From positions 328,529-392,528 of the forward strand of contig NZ_NESM01000001.1 in NCBI RefSeq assembly GCF_002778285.1: 64,000 bases of DNA, in the 5' to 3' direction. The notes beneath the pieces were generated by a model. The model worked only from the letters and a program-made list of their open reading frames with translations. It was not told where the DNA came from and ran no database searches. Positions 35,730 to 45,151 of the stretch are shown one piece after another; position 1 is the stretch's first letter, and each line of letters starts with the position of its first letter. The position numbers were made by a program, and so were the translations under genes. This stretch comes from Limnohabitans sp. 15K (GTDB taxonomy: Bacteria; Pseudomonadota; Gammaproteobacteria; Burkholderiales; Burkholderiaceae_C).

Positions 35730-36955
35730 TGACGGGGATGCCCCAAAAACTCATCGTCCTCCTGCTCGCGCTGCTCCTCGGACTACAACCGGTCACCACA
35801 GACCTGTATCTGCCTGCCCTGCCCGCCATCACCCAAGGCTTTGGTGCGGGCATGGGCCAAGCCCAGCTCACACTCACGGCGCTGCTCTTGGCCTTTGGCT
35901 TGTCTCAGTTGGTTTGGGGGCCATTGTCGGACCGCTTTGGCCGCAGGCCTATCCTGCTTTGGGGTATGGGGGCTTACACATTCGCCTCGGTTGCCAGCGC
36001 TTTCGCGCCCGACATGGCTTGGCTGATTGCTGGGCGCACCGTGCAAGGCGTGGCCATGGGCGCGGGCGTGATGGCTGCACGCGCCGTGGTGCGAGACTTG
36101 TTCCAGCCCGTGCAAGGGGCCAATGTCATGTCGCAAGCGCTCACGGGGCTGGGCATCATCGCCTGTGCCTGCGCACCCCTGGGCGGCTTGCTGACCGACA
36201 CTTTGGGCTGGCGCTACGCCCTGCTGGCTTTGGCCGCTTTTGGAGCGGCCACCCTTGTGCTGCTTTATTGGCGTTTTGAAGAAACCTTGGCCAACCCCGA
36301 CCCCCATGCGCTCAGCGCTGGCCCGCTCATTCGCGCCAACCTCGACATCCTGCGCAACCCCACGTTCCGCACCTGGTGCGCCATGTCGGCTGGCTCTTAC
36401 CTCGGGCTGTTCACCTTTTTGGCCAGCTCTTCGTTCGTCTTTGTCACCGCCATGGGTTACAGCAAAACGGCCTATGGCTTCCTCATGCTCAGCATGTCGC
36501 TGTCCTACATCGTGGGCACCTTCTGGTGCCGCTGGCTGTTGCGCCGCACATCAGTGCACCGCACCGTGGGCTTGGCCGCTGTCTTGACGGTCACGGGTGG
36601 CGTGAGCATGGCGGCCCTCGCTTATGCAGGCGAAGGCCAAGACTGGTACGGCGCTTGGGCGGTCATGGTGCCGATGTACATCTTCATGATCGGCCACGGC
36701 GTGCACCAGCCTTGCAGCCAAAGCGGCGCGGTCGCGCCCTTCCCGCAACGGGCCGGAACCGCTTCAGCCCTGAACGGCTTTTTGATGATGCTGGGCGCCT
36801 TTTTCATGGGCGGCTGGTTGGGCACCCACATGGACCAACCGGTTTTTGCCCTCGCGCACGGCCTCTTGCTGTGGGCGGTGTTCATCACGCTCGTGGCTTG
36901 GACCGCCGTGCAACGCCACGGCAAGCCTGTGCCCATATTGGCCCAAGCCGCATGA
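35729..36955 (+). CDS. MFS transporter, Bcr/CflA family
   Basis: A 408-residue drug/metabolite exporter of the DHA1 class with 12 predicted transmembrane helices. It shows the helix-1 motif [18 protein letters not shown], the loop 2-3 signature [17 protein letters not shown] (motif A), and [21 protein letters not shown] in helix 4. The family includes the bicyclomycin and chloramphenicol exporters; the substrate here is unknown. The ATG at 35729 overlaps the mutL stop (TGATG), and its own stop overlaps miaA (ATGA), so mutL, this gene and miaA are translationally coupled. The mutL-miaA neighbourhood is common; an exporter between them is lineage-specific. Confidence 0.92.
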   Translation: MTGMPQKLIVLLLALLLGLQPVTTDLYLPALPAITQGFGAGMGQAQLTLTALLLAFGLSQLVWGPLSDRFGRRPILLWGMGAYTFASVASAFAPDMAWLIAGRTVQGVAMGAGVMAARAVVRDLFQPVQGANVMSQALTGLGIIACACAPLGGLLTDTLGWRYALLALAAFGAATLVLLYWRFEETLANPDPHALSAGPLIRANLDILRNPTFRTWCAMSAGSYLGLFTFLASSSFVFVTAMGYSKTAYGFLMLSMSLSYIVGTFWCRWLLRRTSVHRTVGLAAVLTVTGGVSMAALAYAGEGQDWYGAWAVMVPMYIFMIGHGVHQPCSQSGAVAPFPQRAGTASALNGFLMMLGAFFMGGWLGTHMDQPVFALAHGLLLWAVFITLVAWTAVQRHGKPVPILAQAA

Positions 36956-37938
36956 AAACCCTCATGCCGCAGCGCCCTATCGACGCCACAGGTGGCATAG
37001 ATGCCATCGCCATCGTCGGCCCCACGGCCAGCGGCAAAACAGCCGCGGCTTTGGCCTTGGCCGAAAGCCTGCAAGCCCGAGGCGGCGCAGAAATCATCAG
37101 CGTGGACTCGGCGCTGGTGTACCGCGGCATGGACATTGGCACTGCCAAACCCAGCCGCCAAGAACTGGCCGCCGTGCCGCACCACCTGATCGACACGTTG
37201 GACCCACTGCAAAGCTACAGCGCGGCCGACTTTGCCAAAGACGCCTCACGCCTCATTCAAGACATCCGCGCTCGGGGCAAAACACCGCTGCTGGTGGGCG
37301 GCACCATGCTTTACCTCAAAGCTTTGAGCGAAGGCCTGAACGACATGCCCGCTGCCAACACCGAAGTGCGCGAAGCCATTGCCCAACGCGCCGAACAGCT
37401 GGGCTGGCCCGCCCTGCATGCTGAACTCGCGCAGGTCGACCCAGCCACAGCCGCCCGCCTGGCCCCTGCCGACAGCCAACGCATCGGCCGCGCCCTGGAA
37501 GTCTGGACGAGCACAGGGCAAAGCTTGTCTTCATTTCACCAAAGCGCCAAACCGGATGCGCCCGACTGGCAGATTCCGGTCATCAGCCTGGAGCCCACCG
37601 ACCGCGCCTGGCTGCACGGGCGAATCGCGCTGCGCTTTGACCAGATGATGAAAGCTGGCTTCCTGGACGAGGTGAAAGGCCTGCGGGCACGCGGCGACTT
37701 GCACCCCGATCTGCCCTCGATGCGCTGCGTGGGCTACCGCCAAGCCTGGCAAGGGCTGGATGAAGGCTGGCCAGAAGCCAAGATCCGTGAGCACGGCATC
37801 ATCGCCACCCGCCAACTGGCCAAACGCCAAATCACTTGGTTGCGCAGCATGGCGCAGCGTGTGGTGGTGGCAGCCGACGGACCGCAAGACCCCATCACCC
37901 GCGTCATTCAACTGGCTGAGGGCTATTGGCAGCCATGA
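36952..37938 (+). CDS. miaA: tRNA dimethylallyltransferase
   Basis: A 328-residue enzyme that transfers a dimethylallyl group to A37 of tRNAs reading UNN codons. Motifs are the P-loop [35 protein letters not shown] with the catalytic Asp and Thr, [34 protein letters not shown] and [13 protein letters not shown]. The first 16 residues are an extra leader before the usual core. It starts inside the MFS stop codon, and the next gene starts 4 bp before its end. Confidence 0.97.
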   Translation: MKTLMPQRPIDATGGIDAIAIVGPTASGKTAAALALAESLQARGGAEIISVDSALVYRGMDIGTAKPSRQELAAVPHHLIDTLDPLQSYSAADFAKDASRLIQDIRARGKTPLLVGGTMLYLKALSEGLNDMPAANTEVREAIAQRAEQLGWPALHAELAQVDPATAARLAPADSQRIGRALEVWTSTGQSLSSFHQSAKPDAPDWQIPVISLEPTDRAWLHGRIALRFDQMMKAGFLDEVKGLRARGDLHPDLPSMRCVGYRQAWQGLDEGWPEAKIREHGIIATRQLAKRQITWLRSMAQRVVVAADGPQDPITRVIQLAEGYWQP

Positions 37939-39503
37939 ACAAGCGTGATGGGTGGTTTTTGTGGGCGTGGGTGTTGGTGTGCGCTTGCAGCACCGTGGGC
38001 GCTCAGCTGCCTCAGAATGCTCAGCAGGTTCAGCGAATGGCCCCAACACTCGCTCCCCTGACCGCTCTCGCAGTATCTGTTCAATCCCAGCACATGGCCA
38101 ACTCAGGGGCTCGGCCCTTGGAACTGGTTTGTCCGCGCAAGGGGCCGGCCCCAGGTCGCCTCGCCATGGCACCTGCTGAGCCGACAGAAATTCCGGACGA
38201 CGCAGACATTGAACAAGCCCTGAAAGAGGCGCGAGAACCTTTGGATGCCCGCTTGACCACACCGCCCAGAACGGGTGCTTTGCGGCCAGAAAAAACCAGC
38301 CATTTGCACATCGCCATCTGGGGGGACAGCCACATGGCCGCTGCTTTTTTCAGCGACCAATTGCTGCGCCAACTGGCTGGGCCTGCAGGGCCCAACGCCA
38401 ACACGGTCAGCAGCCGCTTTGTGCACGCTGGGGTGGGCCACGGTGGCGTGAGGGCCTTGGTGCAAAAAACCTGCTTGACGGGTGAATGGGCACGCGAGAT
38501 GGCTTATGCCCACGGCGATGCGGCGGCTGCCCCTGGCCCTGGCATGACCAGTTTGGTGGCCAAAAAGCCCGGGGCCATGCTGGCACTGGACCTGCGCGAC
38601 GCCCAAGGCCTGGCCCGCCATACCCGATTGCAGCTTTTGCACCATGGAGATGCCTCTGGCCCTGCCCGCTTGGCCATCAGCGTGGACGGCGAAGTAGAAA
38701 CGCAGCTGACTCTGACCACCCAAGCGGGCCCCAATGCCTTGGCTTTGAGCACCGACGTGGCGCTGTCGACTTTGCAAATCCGAGTGCTGGAGGGATCGTT
38801 TCGCTTTCAGGGCATCAAGCTGCCGGAGTCGGCAACACCCGCTTCAACCGCAGCGCCCCTGCACCTCGACCTGTTCGCCTACCCCGGCGCCACCGTGGCG
38901 GGTTGGGTTCGCAGCGATTTGGCTTATCTGGCCTCTTGGTTCACCGACCAACCTTACGACTTGGCCCTGATCGCCTTTGGCACAAACGAAGGCAACGACC
39001 CGCGTTTCAACGAAGCCACTTACCGTGACACGCTGAACAAGGCCTTGGGCAACTTCCGCCAAGTCTTTCCGCAAACGCAGTGTGTGCTGCTTAGCCCGGG
39101 TGATCGGGGCATTCGGGTCGCCAAATCCAAGACGGCCAAAGCCAATAAAGCCACCAAAGGCAACCAAAAGCAAGCCGCCAACAAACAAGACCCAAAGGCC
39201 AAGTCCAGCAAAAACAACACGGCCGTCAAGCCCAAGACCTCACCGCCCTCAACCCCTGCGGCCAACTTGCTCAAGTACAGCCGAATCCACGCACAAATTG
39301 GCCAAATCCAAACCGAGCTGGCGGCGCAACACGGTTGCTTGGCTTGGAGCATGCAAGAGGCCATGGGTGGGGTGGGCAGCGCCTACACCTGGGCCCGCAA
39401 GAATCCGCCGCTCATGGCCCCTGACCTGATCCACTTCACAGCGGCCGGTTACCGCGAACTGGCCAACCGTTTCATGGCCGACTTCGGCCTGACCGCGCCA
39501 TGA
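37935..39503 (+). CDS. Periplasmic SGNH-hydrolase-like protein (paralogue 1)
   Basis: A 522-residue exported protein: a signal peptide ([16 protein letters not shown]), then a Pro/Ala-rich region, then an SGNH fold. Block I is [14 protein letters not shown] (Ser at GDSH, 130-133), a Gly/Asn block is [11 protein letters not shown], and block V is [17 protein letters not shown] (Asp497, His500). A beta-rich segment (residues about 200-300) separates blocks I and III, and a Lys/Ala/Asn-rich insert occupies about 395-440. PatB-like and other GDSH proteins transfer or remove acetyl groups on peptidoglycan or polysaccharide; that function is inferred. It overlaps miaA at the start and the acyltransferase at the stop (ATGA). 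Confidence 0.75.
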   Translation: MNKRDGWFLWAWVLVCACSTVGAQLPQNAQQVQRMAPTLAPLTALAVSVQSQHMANSGARPLELVCPRKGPAPGRLAMAPAEPTEIPDDADIEQALKEAREPLDARLTTPPRTGALRPEKTSHLHIAIWGDSHMAAAFFSDQLLRQLAGPAGPNANTVSSRFVHAGVGHGGVRALVQKTCLTGEWAREMAYAHGDAAAAPGPGMTSLVAKKPGAMLALDLRDAQGLARHTRLQLLHHGDASGPARLAISVDGEVETQLTLTTQAGPNALALSTDVALSTLQIRVLEGSFRFQGIKLPESATPASTAAPLHLDLFAYPGATVAGWVRSDLAYLASWFTDQPYDLALIAFGTNEGNDPRFNEATYRDTLNKALGNFRQVFPQTQCVLLSPGDRGIRVAKSKTAKANKATKGNQKQAANKQDPKAKSSKNNTAVKPKTSPPSTPAANLLKYSRIHAQIGQIQTELAAQHGCLAWSMQEAMGGVGSAYTWARKNPPLMAPDLIHFTAAGYRELANRFMADFGLTAP

Positions 39504-41449
39504 GCTCACTGGCCCGTTTGCCTGGCCTGGATGGCTTGCGCGGCGTGGCCGTGCTGGCCGTCATCGGTTACCACTTGAACCTGGGCAACTTTTTGCCTGC
39601 CGGGTTTTTGGGGGTGGACATTTTCTTCACCGTGTCGGGCTTCATCATCACCGCGCTGTTGTTGCAAGAACACGCCCGAACCGGCCGTGTCGACTTTCGA
39701 GCTTTTTACCTGCGCCGTGCAAGACGCCTGTTTCCAGCCGCCCTGGTCATGCTGCTCTTGTTGGTGGCCCTCACGCCGCTGTTGTTGCCCGCTGCACTGC
39801 AGCGATTGGTCGAAGACCTGCCTGCCGCGTTTTTGTACCTGTCCAACGGGTGGCAAATCGTGGCGCAGCAGTCGTATTTCGAGGCCATCGAACAACCCCG
39901 GCTGCTGCAGCACCTGTGGTCCTTGGCCGTCGAAGAGCAGTACTACCTGGCGTGGCCACTGTTGGCTTTGTGGTTTTTGAACAAGACCGGTAAAACCGGT
40001 CTAGGCTTGGCCGCTGGCGGCATCGCATTGGCAAGCACGGCTTGGATGGCTTTGCTCTATGTCACGCAAATTGACGGCGGCGACCCCAGTCGCGTGTACC
40101 TGGGCACGGACACACACTTGATGGGTTTGCTCACGGGATCGGCGTTGGCGGCCTGGTGGAACCCGTGGAAGCTGCGCCTGACTTCGCCCACCAGCGATGA
40201 AGTGCTCAACCTGGCAGGAACGGCCGCCCTGGCCGCTCTGATTTGGGCCATGGCCGAAACCCACGAAGGCATGGCGGGCCTCTACCAAGGTGGATTTTTA
40301 GCGGCTGCGGTGCTGACGGGCCTGGTGATTGTGGCCAGCACACGCGAAGGCACTTGGGTGGCCTGGATGCTGTCCAGACGCCCTATGTTGTGGCTGGGTG
40401 CGCGGTCTTATTCGCTCTACCTCTGGCACTGGCCCGTGGTGGTTTGGCTGAAACCCTCTTCGCAAGCCGACGCGCTGGAGTTGACCTGGGTCAACGCCAC
40501 TCGGCTGATGCTGACCTTGCTCTGCGCCGAGGCCTCTTACCGCTGGGTTGAAAAAACATGGGCAGTGGGTTCACCCAAGGCTTGGGGGCGTCGCACATGG
40601 ATCGGGTTGGGGGCTTTGGTCTTGGTCAATGTGGGGGTTTTGGGCTTCACACTGACGCTGGGCAGCCAGGTACAAACCGGAGCCCATGCGCCCGCAGTAC
40701 ACACCACCTCTCCGGTGCCCAACCCCAGAACGGCCGGGGCGTCGGCAAATTCCGTGTCCGCCGCCTCTCTGTCGCCCAACCCGGCTGGCGCGGCTTACCA
40801 GCAGGTCACCCTGGTGGGCGACTCGGTTTTGCTCGGGGCCAGCCCTTATTTGCTGCGCCGTTTGCCGGCCGCACGCGTCGAGGCCAAGGTGGGCCGCCAA
40901 GGCAGTGATGGCCTGAAGCTGGTGCAAAGCCTGCGCGAAACAGCTCAGCTGGGCGATGCGGCAGTCATCCATTTGGGCACCAATGGTTATTTGGGCGAAA
41001 AACAATTCCGGGCCTTGCTGGAACAACTGGCCGACCGCAAAACAGTGGTGGTGCTCAATGTCTACGGTGCACGGCGCTGGACCGGGCCTAACAATGACTT
41101 GATCGCGCGGGTCAGCCAAAACTTTGAAAACGTGCGCATGGTGGACTGGCACGCCATTGGCCAAAACAACCCGGCCTACTTTGTGCAAGACGGGATTCAC
41201 CTCTCGGGCAGCGGCATCCATGCCTATTACAACCAGATTCGGATCGCTTTGGGTCAACCCGAAGTGTTGCTGTCTGGCCCGTCACTTCGACAGGTCAAAC
41301 GCCCTGCGCTGCCCTCGCCAACGGCAAGTTCAACGCCAATTTCACCGCCAGCCTCCACTCCAACGGTCACGCCCGCGGCAGCTTCGGAGCCGACTCCTTC
41401 CAACACACCGCCCATCAAGCCGGATACGCCAACGCCAGCCGACAACTGA
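39500..41449 (+). CDS. OatA-like O-acyltransferase: acyltransferase-3 membrane domain fused to SGNH domain
   Basis: A 649-residue membrane enzyme. Residues 1-365 form the acyltransferase-3 domain (LPGLDGLRGVAVLAVIGYHL, FTVSGFIITALLL, FYLRRARRLFPA, LWSLAVEEQYYLAWPL, SYSLYLWHWPVVVW), with ten or more transmembrane helices. An extra helix near 370 leads to an extracytoplasmic SGNH domain, with VTLVGDSVLLGA, HLGTNGYLGEKQF and the Asp/His block QDGIHLSGSG. The tail from about 600 is Pro/Thr/Ser-rich. The architecture equals OatA, which O-acetylates peptidoglycan; O-polysaccharide acetylases share it. It is coupled to the upstream SGNH gene by ATGA. Confidence 0.88.
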   Translation: MSSLARLPGLDGLRGVAVLAVIGYHLNLGNFLPAGFLGVDIFFTVSGFIITALLLQEHARTGRVDFRAFYLRRARRLFPAALVMLLLLVALTPLLLPAALQRLVEDLPAAFLYLSNGWQIVAQQSYFEAIEQPRLLQHLWSLAVEEQYYLAWPLLALWFLNKTGKTGLGLAAGGIALASTAWMALLYVTQIDGGDPSRVYLGTDTHLMGLLTGSALAAWWNPWKLRLTSPTSDEVLNLAGTAALAALIWAMAETHEGMAGLYQGGFLAAAVLTGLVIVASTREGTWVAWMLSRRPMLWLGARSYSLYLWHWPVVVWLKPSSQADALELTWVNATRLMLTLLCAEASYRWVEKTWAVGSPKAWGRRTWIGLGALVLVNVGVLGFTLTLGSQVQTGAHAPAVHTTSPVPNPRTAGASANSVSAASLSPNPAGAAYQQVTLVGDSVLLGASPYLLRRLPAARVEAKVGRQGSDGLKLVQSLRETAQLGDAAVIHLGTNGYLGEKQFRALLEQLADRKTVVVLNVYGARRWTGPNNDLIARVSQNFENVRMVDWHAIGQNNPAYFVQDGIHLSGSGIHAYYNQIRIALGQPEVLLSGPSLRQVKRPALPSPTASSTPISPPASTPTVTPAAASEPTPSNTPPIKPDTPTPADN

Positions 41450-41464
41450 GTGCCACGCTCGCGG

Positions 41465-42670
41465 TCAGCGCCTGGTGATCGGCAAATTCACTGGCAACTG
41501 ATTGGGCAACTGGTTAGTCAAGCCCAGCTCTGCGTAGGGAGACTGTCGCCACTGGCGATGTCCCACCATGCTCGGACCCTGCCCACCGGGCATGGTGTTG
41601 AGTGCACTGTTCATGATGCCCATGGCTATTTCTGAAGGGCTTTGCCCCCCTTGCCGCATGCTGAGCATTTGTGCCGTGGTGGGCATGGTGTTCATTGGCA
41701 CGGGCGTGCCCGGCAAAGTCAGTGCCGCCATGGCTGGTTGTGCAGTGCCTTGCAGGCGCTGCGTCTTCTCGATCATCGAGCCCAGCACGCTGCCATAGTT
41801 GGGGGCGGTGGCATAACCGGCTTGCTGCAAAGCACTGGCAAAGGCCTGCGGGTTGTCCAGTTGCCGCATCGCGGGCGCATAACGCGGGCTTTGGCTGATC
41901 AGACGGGCATAGTCGTTGAAAGACTCTTCGTAACTGCCATAAGCGCGGAACTGGCCACGCACTTTTTGCGCGCTGCCGTTGATGAATTCTGTGGTCCAGA
42001 CCTCCGCCACGGGCCCCTTCCAGTTGCCCCCCGCACGGATACCAAACAGGTTGTGCGAGGTGCGGCCGTCTTCAAAACGGATCTCATGCTGCCCCCAGCC
42101 GGTTTCCAGCGCAGCTTGCGCGACCATGAAGGTGGCCGGAATGCCACTGGTGGCTTGCGCCTGCCGAGCCGCCTGGGCGTGCTGGGCCAAAAATGCGCGT
42201 GGACTGTCGGCACCAGCGCTGGAGCCCGCCTGGGTGCGACGGGCCTGGATCGCTGGGTTCAAAGGATCTGACTGGGCTGCGGCGTAAGGGATCACCGAGG
42301 TGTCCGGGTTCAGTGCCTCGGCCATGGCCAAAGGCTGCGCCGATGACAAATCGATGCGTTGCTCGGGATAAATCAGGTTGGCGTTGGGAATGCCGTTGTC
42401 CGCGGCCACTTTCAGGGCGACCCGGTACAACTGCTCGCCGGAGAGTTGCAACGGGGAGTTGGTGTCTTGTAAGCGCTTTTGGATCAGGCCGCTCAAGGTG
42501 TCGCCGGGGCGGACTGTGACCACGTCGCCCGCAGGCTTGAACTTGGACAGCGCCTGCGAAAAAGCCGCCCCCTGACCCGCTGATGCACTGCCCGAACGCG
42601 CAGGCCCACCCGCAAGGCGGTCCGAGGCATCGGACGCCGCTGGGGCAAATGGCGTAGCAAGCAAGGTCAT
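41465..42670 (-). CDS. LysM and glucosaminidase domain protein (FlgJ-type hydrolase)
   Basis: A 401-residue peptidoglycan hydrolase-like protein. A LysM-like module sits at residues about 49-108 (VVTVRPGDTLSGLIQKRL, then GIPNANLIYPEQRI). A glucosaminidase domain of the FlgJ type covers about 165-310, with the catalytic Glu in QAALETGWGQ (Glu189), HNLFGIRAGGNWKG, FRAYGSYEESFNDYARLI and AGYATAPNYG. The Met/Gly/Gln-rich C-terminus is not recognised. There is no Sec signal, as in flagellar FlgJ, but no flagellar gene is nearby. It stands alone on the minus strand between two envelope-acylation genes on the plus strand, which suggests a shared peptidoglycan target. Confidence 0.85.
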   Translation of the reverse strand: MTLLATPFAPAASDASDRLAGGPARSGSASAGQGAAFSQALSKFKPAGDVVTVRPGDTLSGLIQKRLQDTNSPLQLSGEQLYRVALKVAADNGIPNANLIYPEQRIDLSSAQPLAMAEALNPDTSVIPYAAAQSDPLNPAIQARRTQAGSSAGADSPRAFLAQHAQAARQAQATSGIPATFMVAQAALETGWGQHEIRFEDGRTSHNLFGIRAGGNWKGPVAEVWTTEFINGSAQKVRGQFRAYGSYEESFNDYARLISQSPRYAPAMRQLDNPQAFASALQQAGYATAPNYGSVLGSMIEKTQRLQGTAQPAMAALTLPGTPVPMNTMPTTAQMLSMRQGGQSPSEIAMGIMNSALNTMPGGQGPSMVGHRQWRQSPYAELGLTNQLPNQLPVNLPITRR

Positions 42671-42821
42671 GGCTTCTTGGGCAAACGGTTGGGAGGGGCT
42701 CAGGTCCTCAAAATTGACGGTAAATCCACAGCTTGAAACGATAAAAGCAATTTTCGCGCCCGAATATGGGTGCGCTGAGACACACTTTTGAAGCCCATCT
42801 GGGCCCTGTCTTCATTTTTGG

Positions 42822-44138
42822 GTGGTAAAACCACGGGTCTACTTGGTTAAACGGAACCTTTTTTTGACCGCTGCCTTCTCAAAATTCGCGATCACCGTGG
42901 CCATGGCCATCGCCACGGCCAGCTGGCCTGTCAGCACCCTTGCCGGTCCTGACATGGCCTTGCTGCGGGTGACAGGGCAAGGCAACCCGACCGAATTCAA
43001 CTGTCCAGCATCCAAATCGCGTCAACTGGCCAACCGCTCCACGAACGAGCTGACAGGCCCATCAGAAGGTGACGTCAAACCATGGACCCAGACGCCACTG
43101 CCACCGGCCAACGCCTACCCTTCAGCCCTCAAAATTGGCCTTTGGGGTGACAGCCACACCGCTTCGGGCACCTTTGCCGACAACGTCCTGGAAGCGCTTC
43201 GCCTGCCCTTGGCCCAAACCCACCCGAGCTTCATCGCACCCACTTTTGGGCTCAAAGGGGTTCGCCAGCCGCTGCGCCGCGCTTGCCTGAGCGACGATTG
43301 GCAATTGGCCCTGGCCTACCGCACCCCCAAAGAGGGGCCTGAGAACTACGCCAAGTCTTTGAGCGCCATCCACACCGATCAAGTGGGGGCGTTCATGTGG
43401 CTGGACTTTCGCTACCCCAGCGCCCAAACGCGCGTGAAATGGGCCGACATCCACTTGGGCAAGGACAGCGGTGAACGGGGTTTGGTCTTGGGCGTCTCCG
43501 TCGACGATGGCGTTGAATCCCTTGTCCAACTTCCACCGGGCAGCCTATCCCGCCTGCGGGTTCAAGCGGAGCTGCCCTTTGCCAGCCTCAAGTTGAGGGT
43601 CGTGGCAGGAGCCGTCCGCATCGATGGCATTGCCCCGGTGTACGAAGGCAAAACCCCTGTCGTCATGGACGTTTTCAGCATCCCCGGGGCTACAGCCAAG
43701 GGCTGGCGCGTTGTCAATAAAGACCACCTGCGACGCGAAGACCCGCTGGCCAATGGCTACGATGTGGTCATTCTGCAATCGGGCACCAACGAATCGCTGG
43801 ACCCGGACTTCAAGGTCCGCCTGTACGAACAACAGATCAGCGCCAGCCTTGCCAAGCTCAAAGCGGCTTACCCCCGGGCCCGCTGCATCTTGATCGGCCC
43901 ACCCGACGCGCAAAAATCGTCCACCACCGTACGCTTGATCAACGACACGCAATACCGCTTAGGCCTCGCCCAAGGCTGCGCGCACTGGCACTGGCAAAAA
44001 GCCATGGGCGGCCCTGGTGCCGCACAGCGCTGGCAAGCGAAAGGCTGGATGCAAGCGGACTTACTGCACCTGACGCCCGAGGGGTATGCGCAAAGCGCAC
44101 GCAGCTTTGTGAGCATGGTGCCGGTCAAGCCACGGTAA
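42822..44138 (+). CDS. Periplasmic SGNH-hydrolase-like protein (paralogue 2)
   Basis: A 438-residue exported protein paralogous to the product at 37935-39503. The signal segment FAITVAMAIATASWPVSTLA is followed by block I IGLWGDSHTASGTFADNV (GDSH 109-112), a beta-rich middle, PGATAKGW (matching PGATVAGW in the paralogue), QSGTNESLD, AMGGPGAAQRW ([11 protein letters not shown] in the paralogue) and block V DLLHLTPEGY (Asp413, His416). The Lys-rich insert of paralogue 1 is absent. The start is uncertain: GTG at 42822 or TTG at 42843, both in frame and both keeping the signal peptide. A role in acetyl transfer or esterase action is inferred from the neighbouring acyltransferase. Confidence 0.72.
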   Translation: MVKPRVYLVKRNLFLTAAFSKFAITVAMAIATASWPVSTLAGPDMALLRVTGQGNPTEFNCPASKSRQLANRSTNELTGPSEGDVKPWTQTPLPPANAYPSALKIGLWGDSHTASGTFADNVLEALRLPLAQTHPSFIAPTFGLKGVRQPLRRACLSDDWQLALAYRTPKEGPENYAKSLSAIHTDQVGAFMWLDFRYPSAQTRVKWADIHLGKDSGERGLVLGVSVDDGVESLVQLPPGSLSRLRVQAELPFASLKLRVVAGAVRIDGIAPVYEGKTPVVMDVFSIPGATAKGWRVVNKDHLRREDPLANGYDVVILQSGTNESLDPDFKVRLYEQQISASLAKLKAAYPRARCILIGPPDAQKSSTTVRLINDTQYRLGLAQGCAHWHWQKAMGGPGAAQRWQAKGWMQADLLHLTPEGYAQSARSFVSMVPVKPR

Positions 44139-44155
44139 TCAATGCCTTCTCGGTC

Positions 44156-44557
44156 TCAATCCCTGCCCTGCCTTGAGGCTTTGATTTTGGATTGAATCGC
44201 CTTGCCCTCTAACCGCCTTTTCACAGAGCCATAAGTCGGCTTGGTGGCTTTGCGGGCTTTGGGGGGCTTGGCGTACAGGTCCAGCGTTTCATACAACCGT
44301 GCCCACGCGTCCACCCTGTTGGCTTCTTGGGTGCGGTGTTTTTGGGCTTTGAGGATGAACACGCCTTCGAGCGTGAGGCGGCTGTCACCCGACTCCAGCC
44401 AACGCTGCTTGACGTCATCGGGCAAGCCAGAGTTCGATACGTCAAAGCGCAACTGGATGGCGCTGGAAACTTTGTTGACGTTTTGCCCACCCGGGCCTTG
44501 CGCACGGATGGCGGTGAGCTCGACTTCAGAATCGTCGATGTGCAGGGCGTGTTTCAT
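44156..44557 (-). CDS. arfB: Peptidyl-tRNA hydrolase ArfB (alternative ribosome rescue)
   Basis: A 133-residue release-factor homologue that frees ribosomes stalled on non-stop mRNA. The catalytic GGQ is in RAQGPGGQNVNKVSSAIQL (residues about 19-37). The C-terminal basic tail (KRRLEGKAIQSKIKASRQGRD) is the part that enters the empty mRNA channel in the family. It lacks codon-recognition domains, which separates it from RF1/RF2. It is the last gene of the minus-strand series after nuoN and starts 18 bp after the DUF1178 gene. Confidence 0.93.
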   Translation of the reverse strand: MKHALHIDDSEVELTAIRAQGPGGQNVNKVSSAIQLRFDVSNSGLPDDVKQRWLESGDSRLTLEGVFILKAQKHRTQEANRVDAWARLYETLDLYAKPPKARKATKPTYGSVKRRLEGKAIQSKIKASRQGRD

Positions 44558-44575
44558 TCGGCGCTGAATCTGCGC

Positions 44576-45139
44576 TTACTGCAGCGGACCTTTGAGGTTT
44601 TCTGGCACAGGCAGCGGCATGACCTCGATGCCTTCGTCCATCAGGGCTTCGGTTTCTTCGCGGGTGGCTTGGCCACGGATGTTGCGAGCCTCTCGCTCAC
44701 CATAGTGGATTTTGCGGGCCTCTTCGGCAAACTGAGGGCCCACATCTTCGGTGTTGGCCAGGACATGGCGCACCATGTTCGTCATGGCCGCTTGCATCTG
44801 CTGCAAGGTGTCAGAGTTCTGGGCAAGCTCGGGGCTCAGCGCGCCTTGCCCAAGCTCGGAATGTGGTGTCTTTGCGAGTGCATTGACGGCTCCATGAGCG
44901 GGCAAATTGGAGGCACTGCCTCCTGGCTCTTGTGAACCCAGTGACTGCACGGCAGCATCTGGTGCCACGCCATGGCCTAGGTTCAAGCGAGGGGCCGAGA
45001 GTTTTTTGAGGATATCGCTGTCGTTGCACACTGGACAGGTGACCAGGCCTCTTGAACGTTGGCTGTCGTAATCGTCTTGTGAGCCAAACCAACCCTCAAA
45101 GCAGTGGCCCTGCGCGCATTGAAGATCAAGAACTTTCAT
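44576..45139 (-). CDS. DUF1178 family protein
   Basis: A 187-residue protein of the DUF1178 family. The N-terminus VLDLQCAQGHCFEGWFGSQDDYDSQ and the pair in VTCPVCNDSDILKKLSAPRLN give four cysteines arranged as a probable zinc ribbon. The middle (residues 55-100) is low-complexity. The C-terminal region EDVGPQFAEEARKIHYGE and ARNIRGQATREETEALMDEG is the conserved family core. No function is established. In Burkholderiales it is regularly found beside the NUDIX and DUF2818 genes downstream of nuoN, as here. Confidence 0.88.
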   Translation of the reverse strand: MKVLDLQCAQGHCFEGWFGSQDDYDSQRSRGLVTCPVCNDSDILKKLSAPRLNLGHGVAPDAAVQSLGSQEPGGSASNLPAHGAVNALAKTPHSELGQGALSPELAQNSDTLQQMQAAMTNMVRHVLANTEDVGPQFAEEARKIHYGEREARNIRGQATREETEALMDEGIEVMPLPVPENLKGPLQ

Positions 45140-45151
45140 GTAGCGCTCATG

